Source: Syntrophaceae bacterium (GTDB taxonomy: Bacteria > Desulfobacterota > Desulfomonilia > Desulfomonilales > Desulfomonilaceae). From it: 7,147 nucleotides of DNA. The stretch spans positions 1-7,147 of the forward strand of contig JACWAG010000264.1 in NCBI GenBank assembly GCA_014874425.1, written 5' to 3'. This document shows, piece by piece, positions 1 through 5,101 of this stretch (positions are counted from its first letter, which is position 1; every line of letters starts with the position of its first letter). A program made the translations under genes and the position numbers. The notes beneath the pieces were generated by a model. The model did no database searches and had not been told where the DNA came from. It worked only from the letters and a program-made list of their open reading frames with translations.

Positions 1-66
1 ACCCGAACGTGCCTTCTTCAAAATAAAAACCCCTTTGAGTTCCTGGTCGATTCCATCACTGCTCAT
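1..66 (-). CDS. Possible start of a further gene, running off the left edge (partial)
   Basis: From an ATG at 64-66 the frame is open for 22 codons to the window edge (MSSDGIDQELKGVFILKK and onward). An in-frame stop lies four codons upstream, so this ATG would be the first start. No good ribosome site is at the right distance; GAAGG lies about 15 bases away. It is too short to identify. It is recorded because no terminator separates it from the operon. Confidence 0.2.
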   Translation of the reverse strand, partial: MSSDGIDQELKGVFILKKARSG

Positions 67-90
67 CGACTTGGGCTACCAAAACCTTCT

Positions 91-219
91 CTATTGACCG
101 TCTCCTGCTGAACGGTTACAGAAGAAGTATCCGGCGGCTAAGAAACCTAAGGCCAGAGTCGCGAAAATGAGAATGATCACGAGTAATGATCTTCGTCGTG
201 TCTCACGGTAAGTTTCCAC
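91..219 (-). CDS. Possible 42-residue single-pass membrane protein
   Basis: This short ORF starts with GTG and has AGGG eight bases upstream. The N-terminus is charged (ETYRETRRR), followed by a clear hydrophobic segment from about residue 11 to 33 (LLVIILIFATLALGFLAAGY) and a short polar end CNRSAGDGQ. The run of three arginines just before the membrane segment and the small C-terminal tail fit a type II-like anchor with the N-terminus inside. It is not recognised. It overlaps the end of an open frame that continues from gvpJ. A hydrophobic run of this length is unlikely in random sequence of this composition, but the GTG start and small size leave doubt. It could also be the 3' end of a frameshifted longer gene. 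Confidence 0.4.
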   Translation of the reverse strand: METYRETRRRSLLVIILIFATLALGFLAAGYFFCNRSAGDGQ

Positions 220-223
220 TTAC
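208..223 (-). promoter_or_regulatory. Small GGAA-tetraloop hairpin at the start of the 42-residue ORF
   Basis: GTAAGT pairs perfectly with ACTTAC around a GGAA loop, a stable GNRA-type tetraloop. The GTG start of the possible small membrane protein lies across the stem and loop, so folding could limit its translation. It is a short stem and may be coincidental. Confidence 0.35.
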
Positions 224-437
224 GGAACCCTGTATAATCAGGATAGGGAACGTGCGAGTTTTTTCCATTAAGAAAATGGTCCCGATATGTCGAAGCATTA
301 ATATATTTCAAGGTCAATGTCACAGTTTTTACTGGGCGATCTAAACGCCGGGAAAATGGTATGTGATAATCAGATTTTTGCCTTGCTACTTCAAATTTCT
401 TTTCCCCTTTTACATATCTAGCAAATATTCGAGGATA
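220..437. other. Region after gvpJ with no certain gene
   Basis: I find no strong intrinsic terminator here. The CCATT/AATGG stem near 267-281 is followed by A, not T, on the minus strand. One frame, the same as gvpJ, stays open from 437 to 177 (86 codons) but has no ATG and no ribosome site, only GTG and TTG codons. Its translation looks protein-like but is not recognised, so I do not call it a gene. Confidence 0.5.
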
Positions 438-704
438 TTAAGCGCTTGCCGATTCCCCGATTGGCACAGCAGCAGGCTGCGGCTTTGAAAAGGCGGGGTT
501 GTTTGTCCACCAATCGATGCCAATTTCCTTGGCCTTATCGACCGAACAGATCACCAATCTGATTTGAATAGTCAAGAGTTCCACATCCACAAGTTTTATC
601 CTTATGTCACCCGCAATTACGATACCCTTATCGAGCACTCGCTCAAGTAGGTCGGCAAGATTTGTGCTTTCCAACGAATGACGTGTATGTTGTTCTATAG
701 TCAT
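438..704 (-). CDS. gvpJ: GvpA-like minor gas vesicle protein GvpJ
   Basis: The 88-residue protein is a member of the GvpA family of the J type. The core is NLADLLERVLDKGIVIAGDI (15-34), then VDVELLTIQIRLVICSVDKA and KEIGIDWWTNNPAF. The 'V-E-L-L-T-I-x-I-R-L' and 'S-V-D-K-A-K-E-I-G-x-D-W-W' segments are diagnostic of GvpJ as in Bacillus megaterium. GvpJ is a minor component thought to act in nucleation or at the conical vesicle tips. The C-terminal tail after the WW motif is short, shorter than in Bacillus. The start is fixed by the ribosome site shared with the gvpK stop. It is the last recognised gvp gene here. The reading frame stays open for 86 codons past its TAA, which is noted separately. 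Confidence 0.96.
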   Translation of the reverse strand: MTIEQHTRHSLESTNLADLLERVLDKGIVIAGDIRIKLVDVELLTIQIRLVICSVDKAKEIGIDWWTNNPAFSKPQPAAVPIGESASA

Positions 705-710
705 TTCCAG

Positions 711-720
711 GTCCTCCTTA
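711..720 (-). promoter_or_regulatory. gvpJ ribosome site overlapping the gvpK stop
   Basis: The minus strand reads TAAGGAGGAC. The TAA stop of gvpK is the first three bases of a near-perfect Shine-Dalgarno sequence, with the gvpJ ATG about seven bases further on. This favours termination-reinitiation coupling between GvpK and GvpJ synthesis. Confidence 0.8.
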
Positions 721-1149
721 CAGCAATTTGCCGAGCGGACCGAGGTCGAGATTTAAGTCTTTTTCCTCAAGACTGAACTCCTTGCGAAGTCTTTCGATCT
801 CTTCAGCTTGTTTCATTAGAGTTACACCGATGTTTTCAATCTCTGAATCAGTAAGTGATCCAACTTCCATTCTTCTTATGGCCTGGCGTTCCAAGAGTTC
901 GTGTAACAGCCTTACCAGGGTTAAAACAAGTTGACCTAGACCATTCTTGACCTTTTCCGGGTCCAGGTTGATCTTTCCAGAAGCGTTTTTGGGCTCACCC
1001 TTTAGATCGCGCGTTGCCCTCATAATTTTAGCGAAGTCCCCAATTGCGTCTGACTCTACAGCCTCTTGCTGTAGATCCCCTTTGGAAGCGAATTCAAAGG
1101 ATTCGTCCAGGTCATTCGCCTTAACATCGGCACAAAATGGAACGGCCAT
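718..1149 (-). CDS. gvpK: Gas vesicle protein GvpK
   Basis: The 143-residue protein has a conserved GvpK core at 59-143: KINLDPEKVKNGLGQLVLTL, then LLHELLERQAIRRMEVGSLT, EIENIGVTLMK and the signature end DLNLDLGPLGKLL. The core is mainly helical. GvpK is an accessory factor required for vesicle formation in systems where it has been tested. Residues 1-58 are variable and acidic, as usual for the family. The ribosome site is AAGGTG. Its stop codon TAA forms the start of the TAAGGAGGA ribosome site of gvpJ, so the two genes are tightly linked in translation. Confidence 0.97.
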   Translation of the reverse strand: MAVPFCADVKANDLDESFEFASKGDLQQEAVESDAIGDFAKIMRATRDLKGEPKNASGKINLDPEKVKNGLGQLVLTLVRLLHELLERQAIRRMEVGSLTDSEIENIGVTLMKQAEEIERLRKEFSLEEKDLNLDLGPLGKLL

Positions 1150-1183
1150 AATTTACACCTTATAAGCGCTCTCTCGAATCCTC

Positions 1184-1459
1184 TCACACTAGAAATTGAT
1201 TGCTATCATGTTTCGAAGTCTGTTGCATCCCGGGAACATTGTAGATGGACGCCTGGTCCAGCATTTCCGGATTCGCGTTTCTTATCGTGTCTATAGAGCC
1301 AAGGAGCAGATTTAGCCCAAGGTATATAAGGTCTACGTTAGCCACCGATATGGTAACCTCCCCTGCAATCACGACTCCCTTGTTTAGGATCCTGTCAAGG
1401 GCCTCGCAGAGTGTTACCTGATGGAGATCGTCGTTGATCAAATCGTCATCATTGGGCAT
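1184..1459 (-). CDS. gvpS: GvpA-like minor gas vesicle protein, GvpS type
   Basis: The 91-residue protein is a member of the GvpA/J/M/S family. The core spans about residues 15-59: TLCEALDRILNKGVVIAGEV, then TISVANVDLIYLGLNLLLGS and IDTI. The 'I-S-x-A-x-V-D-L-x-Y-L-x-L' segment is characteristic of GvpS and separates it from GvpJ, which has 'V-E-L-L-T-I-x-I-R-L'. There is an acidic N-terminus (MPNDDDLINDDL) and a polar C-terminal tail (60-91) without known motif. Such minor proteins are thought to help nucleate or cap the vesicle. The start has a modest AAGAGAGAA ribosome site. gvpK begins 34 bases after its stop. The position directly before gvpK matches the S-K-J order of Bacillus megaterium and supports the label. 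Confidence 0.88.
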   Translation of the reverse strand: MPNDDDLINDDLHQVTLCEALDRILNKGVVIAGEVTISVANVDLIYLGLNLLLGSIDTIRNANPEMLDQASIYNVPGMQQTSKHDSNQFLV

Positions 1460-1501
1460 TAGGATTCTCTCTTATAAACACACAGGGCTGTTTCCCCGGC
1501 G

Positions 1502-1861
1502 TCATTCATCCTCAATGGTGGCTTTGGTGGAGTGTTCCTCTTCACCTTCCTGTTCGTGTTCGTCTTCGTCGCCGCCTACTCCTCCCATTACCTGAATTAC
1601 TGTGCCTGCATCTTCATCATCGGCTTCTTCAGAGTCTATTCCTTCAATACTATCGAGCCGATCCAGAAGTTTAGACTCTCTAGCTTCAAATTCTTCTTCA
1701 GTAATCGAGCCGGATTCGAGGCTTCTGTACAATTTCTGCAACTCTGTAGTAATATTCTCCGTTTCATTTGCTTGTTCCTGCTCGGCGGCTTCTTGAATTT
1801 GCTCGCAAATCCATAAAACGCCCTTCATTGGAGCCATCAAGATGTCATCGACGATGAACAT
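1502..1861 (-). CDS. gvpG: Gas vesicle protein GvpG
   Basis: The 119-residue protein has the GvpG hallmark at its start, MFIVDDILMAPMKGVLWICE, followed by a helical region ELQKLYRSLESGSITEEEFE (about 40-59) and AREESK-like LLDRLDSIE ending near 73. GvpG is a minor accessory assembly factor that acts with GvpF/L and GvpA. Core length is normal, but residues 74-119 form a strongly acidic tail (EEADDEDAG, then GGDEDEHEQEGEEEH) that is longer than a bare GvpG core and is probably disordered. The ribosome site GGAGATAAAA supports the start. It lies 33 bases after gvpF/L and 42 before the gvpS-type gene, in the classical F-G-(L)-S-K-J order. Confidence 0.95.
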   Translation of the reverse strand: MFIVDDILMAPMKGVLWICEQIQEAAEQEQANETENITTELQKLYRSLESGSITEEEFEARESKLLDRLDSIEGIDSEEADDEDAGTVIQVMGGVGGDEDEHEQEGEEEHSTKATIEDE

Positions 1862-1894
1862 TTTTATCTCCGTTGAAACAGGCTGGACATTCTC

Positions 1895-2659
1895 TCACTT
1901 AACTTCCAGATCTACAAAATTGTGCGGGGCCCATGGACCATTGTAATCAAAAGCAAAGTTGTCATCAAAAAGACTAGCTGCCTTTAAAACGCCGTCTTCA
2001 AAATTCTCAACGCCGCCTCGATCAATTAGGCAAGCCAGGTTCATTATTTCGCGCTCATCTCTGCACTTGTTCGTCTTGATTTCAGAGCAGCATGCGGCAA
2101 GACTTTTAGAAACAGTCTCCACGTGCTGTTCTCTGGCTGATTCGAGAATATTTTGAAAAAGGCGGCCCAGTTCGATTTTCTCATCCTGGGTTGGTTCCCG
2201 ATTTGGTCGTAACAATTCGTCGCGAGCTATACGAAGTTCGTCATATGTTGTAACCAGGTATTCGAAGATATTGGGAACGTCTAGGTTCACTCTCAATCCC
2301 ATTTCAACTTTTGCTGAAACTCTTTTCAGCGCCTTTGATATCGAAGAATTGTTTTTCGCTAGAAAATCTTTAACTGCCGAGCCATTGGTGGAAATGTTTC
2401 CGAAGGACATTGGAAGAAGGTCCCCCTCCTCCACAAGAGTCTTCAGCACAGCCTGGTGAGCCGCGAAGTTTCTCCGCTCTGGACGTATTCTTCCGCAAGG
2501 AGCGTCGCTAACAACCGCAGCGGCTTCACCGACGCATATTGTGTAGACTTTGGCCCCGTTAAGCCCAATCGGCCCAAAAGACCGCTCCTGCGCGCCTGGT
2601 ATAATGGCATACATATAACGGCCACTTTTGGCGGGTATATTTGTGATTTTTTTCATCAT
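1895..2659 (-). CDS. gvpL: Gas vesicle assembly protein GvpF/GvpL
   Basis: The 254-residue protein is a GvpL/GvpF family member. These proteins are needed early in gas vesicle formation, and some have been shown to contact GvpA and the other accessory Gvp proteins. Family features seen are: an N-terminal strand GRYMYAII (13-20), VVSDAP with RPERRNFAAHQAVLK (about 49-73), LLPMSFG, the helix containing KVEMGLRVNLDVPNIFEYLV, and the C-terminal FDYNGPWAPHNFVDL (from 237), typical of the family. The length is normal. Either of two tandem ATGs could be the start; AGGAG lies seven bases before the first. It is the only F/L gene in the window, whereas Bacillus megaterium has separate gvpF and gvpL, so one protein may do both jobs or a second copy lies outside. 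The F-versus-L label is uncertain. Confidence 0.95.
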   Translation of the reverse strand: MMKKITNIPAKSGRYMYAIIPGAQERSFGPIGLNGAKVYTICVGEAAAVVSDAPCGRIRPERRNFAAHQAVLKTLVEEGDLLPMSFGNISTNGSAVKDFLAKNNSSISKALKRVSAKVEMGLRVNLDVPNIFEYLVTTYDELRIARDELLRPNREPTQDEKIELGRLFQNILESAREQHVETVSKSLAACCSEIKTNKCRDEREIMNLACLIDRGGVENFEDGVLKAASLFDDNFAFDYNGPWAPHNFVDLEVK

Positions 2660-2692
2660 TCCAGGGCTCCTGTCCCGCTATTTATTCATGAA

Positions 2693-2911
2693 CTAGGTCT
2701 GTTTTCCCTTTGACGCCCCCGGACTATTATGTTGAACGATCGGGTGGTGGGGCGTTTCCATGGAACCTTGACGAATGCCTTTTATCATTCCTTCTACGGT
2801 TTTTATCTGTAAGAGGCCGCCGCACACATAACATTTGACCGGGCCTTCAAAATCATCGTAGGCGTCATCCAGATAAATAGTGTGGCCACATGAAACACAG
2901 TTAATTTTCAT
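2693..2911 (-). CDS. Small zinc-ribbon protein of the gvp cluster
   Basis: The 72-residue protein starts with a four-cysteine zinc ribbon: C5-x2-C8 in INCVSCGHTIYLDD and C27-x2-C30 in KCYVCGGLLQIKT, with an acidic YDDFEG loop between. Residues 40-72 lack clear structure and end GASKGKQT. This is a typical metal-binding fold with no visible enzyme motif; it could bind protein, RNA or DNA. The start has GAAGGA at a good distance, 28 bases after the previous gene's stop, and gvpF/L follows 33 bases later, so it is part of the operon. Together with the six-motif protein it makes two cysteine-rich zinc proteins within one gas vesicle cluster. The function is unknown. Confidence 0.82.
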   Translation of the reverse strand: MKINCVSCGHTIYLDDAYDDFEGPVKCYVCGGLLQIKTVEGMIKGIRQGSMETPHHPIVQHNSPGASKGKQT

Positions 2912-2939
2912 TTTGATAATCCTTCTCTATTGCTGGAAT

Positions 2940-3152
2940 TCAACGTCCAAGGACCCTTTTTTTTAACCCGCATTGGGTCCCTGCCTGGAACCAGATTTTC
3001 CAATCCTTTTTTGCCATACGTTTTGCGTGACCCATCTTCATTCGTCCCCCATCCAGGGAGCTAAGAGAGGGCCCCACCGGATGGCTTAACGATCGATAAC
3101 TCTTTATTTCCGAGCTGGTTTTAATCGCGTCGACTGTTTTTATCCTGATCAT
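2940..3152 (-). CDS. Small basic protein, possible divergent relative of the preceding coiled-coil protein
   Basis: The 70-residue protein is not recognised. It is very basic and contains MAKKDWKIWFQ at 46-56. Its N-terminus (IKTSSEIKSYR at 10-20) resembles the upstream coiled-coil protein (IRSVRDIRTYS at 9-19), and both continue with a short Gly/Pro region and then a Lys/Arg-rich helix, so they may be distant paralogues. The start has CGGAG about seven bases upstream, and the gene fills the space between two better-supported genes, which argues for it being real. Near its 3' end the coding strand has a run of eight A (2957-2964). A slip there would change the last few residues, so the true C-terminus is less certain. 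Confidence 0.55.
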   Translation of the reverse strand: MIRIKTVDAIKTSSEIKSYRSLSHPVGPSLSSLDGGRMKMGHAKRMAKKDWKIWFQAGTQCGLKKRVLGR

Positions 3153-3178
3153 TAGTCAACTCCGTTTTCCGGAACTAC

Positions 3179-3204
3179 ATAGCGCCAGTATTAGTGGGCG
3201 CTAT
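3179..3204 (-). other. Hairpin at the end of the coiled-coil gene
   Basis: ATAGCGCC pairs perfectly with GGCGCTAT (8 bp) around a ten-base loop. Its first base is the last base of the coiled-coil gene's TAA stop. It is followed by GTAGTTCCGG, not a T-run. It is the third strong intercistronic stem of the operon and may be a processing or stability element. Confidence 0.6.
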
Positions 3205-3578
3205 TAGTACCTTATTTTGAAACCATCCTTATCCCTGTTACCGCCATTACCGGCTTGAAAAGAGGACCTGTCCGGCACGCCGCTGTTTCTATGGCGAGTC
3301 CCGTCGTTTCTTGAGGCGAGTCCCTGTTTCCTGTCCTGATGTTCGCCAAGTTTCTCGAGGATCAAGCATTTTTCAGCTTCAATGTCGTTGATTCTGGTAT
3401 CAATGTTTCGGACCCGCGCCAGAGCGCCATCCCTTTCCTTTTCCCGACGAGCCTTTTCCATCTCGAGGCAGCCTATTTTCAAATAGCCCAGATAAGGGAC
3501 CCCGCCGGCGTCAACCCTCCCGGAGTAGGTGCGAATATCTCGAACACTTCGAATATTTTGTGATCGGCGTATACTCAT
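3204..3578 (-). CDS. Small coiled-coil protein of the gvp cluster, function unknown
   Basis: The 124-residue protein is not recognised with certainty. It has three parts. The N-terminus is basic (SIRRSQNIRSVRDIRTYSGR). The helical segment, residues 29-80, begins PYLGYLKIGCLEMEKARREK and carries hydrophobic residues spaced like a coiled coil (L53, V56, I59, I63, I66, I73). The tail, 81-124, is rich in Arg, Gly, Asn, Asp and Ser and is probably disordered. The start is supported by GGAG seven bases upstream, and the gene follows gvpN by 15 bases, so it is surely co-transcribed and probably translationally linked. I infer an accessory assembly or shell-associated role from context. No catalytic motif is visible. 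Two in-frame-adjacent stops (TAATAG) merge into a downstream hairpin. Confidence 0.8.
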   Translation of the reverse strand: MSIRRSQNIRSVRDIRTYSGRVDAGGVPYLGYLKIGCLEMEKARREKERDGALARVRNIDTRINDIEAEKCLILEKLGEHQDRKQGLASRNDGTRHRNSGVPDRSSFQAGNGGNRDKDGFKIRY

Positions 3579-3593
3579 CTTTTTACTCCAATC

Positions 3594-4601
3594 TTAATCT
3601 ACAGTCACCGGCCTTATTATAGCTTTTCTCTGAGCCCTGTTTTTGCGACAAACCCTCTTGATGACCTCTTTGATCTTTTCAGGCATGAGGGATTGCCCCG
3701 ACCTGGTAACCTTTGCCGTATCGGTGTTTAATACATCCTGGCAAACCCAGTCAAAGGTAGGGTCATTCTCACGGGCCCTGGCGCCCATGTGAGCTATCAC
3801 TTTACCGATAGCTATACACGCCCGTATTGTGGGTCTATGGTTATTTACCCCAACCATGCGAAGCTCTCTAATAATGTCTACAATTGTTTCAGCGTCTGAT
3901 AGAGGAATTCCGGATTTTGACATTGTTATCTGGACTTCGGTTTCACGATCATAGTGATCGACATTTATCGTAATCAGACGATCGAGGAGAGCGTCCTGTG
4001 TTTTATGCACACCGGCGTATTCTTCGGGGTTGGACGTAAAAATGGCCCTAAAATCTGGATGGACTTCAAGATAACCTTCACCTGTACGGCGCATACTGGG
4101 TAGATTCAGAATTTTTTCCTCAAGGATGCTCAAGAGGACGTTATTAGCCTCCGGCCTAGACCTTGTGAATTCATCATAAATCAAAGTATAGCCTTCTCGG
4201 CACGCTGTTGTTAAACGATTGTCGACCCACAGGCTGCGCATCTCTTCTTCAGTTCGCACGACAGAATGAATGTAGTTGTCGATCAGTTTGGACTTGCGAT
4301 AACCGGAATCGCGGCCAACCAGGTCCGAACTCCCGAATTCGTCATCCCCGTGAATCAGAATAACCGGTCTTTCGCGTTCAGCCGCCAGATGGAAAGCAAG
4401 CGTTGTCTTACCGGTCCCGGCTGGGCCTGCGAAATGAACCGAATAGCCGACATTGAGGAAGGCCATAGCCTTATCCGTCAAATTGCGTACGTGCGATGTA
4501 TAGACAAACTGCTCACTAGCTTGGGGGACAACATTGTCATCATCATTCTTGATGATTTCAGATTGAATAACTTCTATATTTTCCAGGCCTCCCATGACCA
4601 T
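3594..4601 (-). CDS. gvpN: Gas vesicle AAA+ ATPase GvpN
   Basis: The 335-residue protein is a MoxR-type AAA+ ATPase of the GvpN family, required for vesicles to grow to full size. Visible motifs are: Walker A GPAGTGKT at 59-66, Walker B TLIYDE at 139-144 followed by FTRSRPEANN (typical of GvpN/MoxR), sensor-1 Asn191 in IFTSNPEEYAG, and DALLDR ending at R208 as the arginine-finger region. The HGDDEFGSSDLVG stretch near 84-96 is also characteristic. The C-terminus is strongly basic (KRVCRKNRAQRKAIIRP). Two starts are possible, M1 and M3: the AGGGAG ribosome site is only two bases from the first ATG but eight from the third codon, so translation may really begin at 4595. It lies between the zinc-motif gene and a coiled-coil gene whose start is 15 bases after its stop. 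Confidence 0.97.
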   Translation of the reverse strand: MVMGGLENIEVIQSEIIKNDDDNVVPQASEQFVYTSHVRNLTDKAMAFLNVGYSVHFAGPAGTGKTTLAFHLAAERERPVILIHGDDEFGSSDLVGRDSGYRKSKLIDNYIHSVVRTEEEMRSLWVDNRLTTACREGYTLIYDEFTRSRPEANNVLLSILEEKILNLPSMRRTGEGYLEVHPDFRAIFTSNPEEYAGVHKTQDALLDRLITINVDHYDRETEVQITMSKSGIPLSDAETIVDIIRELRMVGVNNHRPTIRACIAIGKVIAHMGARARENDPTFDWVCQDVLNTDTAKVTRSGQSLMPEKIKEVIKRVCRKNRAQRKAIIRPVTVD

Positions 4602-4639
4602 TACTCCCTTTTCGCCACCTGAATTTTATTAATCGACCG

Positions 4640-4657
4640 TCCACTCCGGAATGTGGA
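4640..4657 (-). other. Minor stem in the gap before gvpN
   Basis: TCCAC pairs with GTGGA around an eight-base loop in the 79-base gap between the zinc-motif gene and gvpN. There is no T-run. It is of low significance beside the larger hairpins. Confidence 0.25.
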
Positions 4658-4680
4658 AAGACTTTCGGTAAGAGATCGGC

Positions 4681-5016
4681 TCAGCCGAAAGCGGATCGGC
4701 CAGCGATAACAAATCCTTTGCCGCGGCATTTGAGACAATCAAGAGACGAATTTGACGCATCATCTCCTGAACCACGGCATTCCGGGCAAGTCACAATTGG
4801 ACTCGATGGAACTGGAACATAACCCTTGCCCTTACAGCTTGTGCAGGTAAACGTCTTAACAGCCCCTGTTCCATCACAGTGAGGACAAGCCCTGTATGGT
4901 TTCGGAACATCAACGACCCCTGTGCCACCACACACAGCGCATACGGACTGCCACGACATAATGCCGAAAGGGTCTTTCCCGGTACCTCTGCAGAATGAAC
5001 AGGTTATTTCACTCAT
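4681..5016 (-). CDS. Small DnaJ-type zinc-finger protein with six CxxCxGxG motifs
   Basis: The 111-residue protein consists almost only of CxxCxGxG motifs: Cys pairs at 6/9, 26/29, 44/47, 58/61, 77/80 and 94/97, each followed by x-G-x-G (RGTG, GGTG, DGTG, KGKG, RGSG, RGKG). The cysteine-rich domain of DnaJ/Hsp40 has four such motifs binding two zinc ions and handles unfolded clients. This protein has six (three zinc sites if paired the same way) and lacks the J-domain and the substrate-binding C-terminal domains. No signal peptide or membrane segment is seen. The ribosome site is weak (AAGAGAAAG). It sits between gvpC and gvpN on the same strand, so a chaperone-like or holdase role for the very hydrophobic GvpA, or for GvpC, is a reasonable inference. 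That function is not established here. Confidence 0.85.
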   Translation of the reverse strand: MSEITCSFCRGTGKDPFGIMSWQSVCAVCGGTGVVDVPKPYRACPHCDGTGAVKTFTCTSCKGKGYVPVPSSPIVTCPECRGSGDDASNSSLDCLKCRGKGFVIAGRSAFG

Positions 5017-5042
5017 GGTCTTTCTCTTGTTGGCCTAGCGTC

Positions 5043-5082
5043 GGCCATCGATTTTCAGATCAGGTCTGATAATCCGATGGCC
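5043..5082 (-). other. Long hairpin between gvpC and the zinc-motif gene, no U-tract
   Basis: GGCCATCG pairs perfectly with CGATGGCC at the base. An inner TCAGA/TCTGA stem with a five-base loop sits on top, joined through ATT/AAT pairs and a mismatch, giving a near-continuous 40-base hairpin. No T-run follows on the minus strand. As with the gvpA hairpin, protection or processing of the upstream message is more likely than plain termination. Confidence 0.65.
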
Positions 5083-5101
5083 TTAGCTTGACCAATGTTT
5101 T

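Noticed and set aside
263..288. Terminator after gvpJ from the CCATT/AATGG stem with a homopolymer beside it
   Set aside because: On the operon strand the stem is followed by A residues, and on the plus strand the T-run precedes the stem. Neither orientation makes a terminator.
1532..1816. Plus-strand frame of 94 codons, hydrophobic and Phe-rich
   Set aside because: It is antisense to gvpG. The apparent membrane-like composition is only the complement of Glu/Asp codons (GAA/GAG read as TTC/CTC).
2443..2625. Minus-strand 60-codon frame inside gvpF/L
   Set aside because: It is an alternate frame of the conserved GvpF/L N-terminal region with no ribosome site and no family features.
4266..4622. 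Plus-strand open frame of 118 codons opposite gvpN
   Set aside because: It lies wholly antisense to the gvpN start and ATPase core, which carry clear family motifs. It is a shadow frame.
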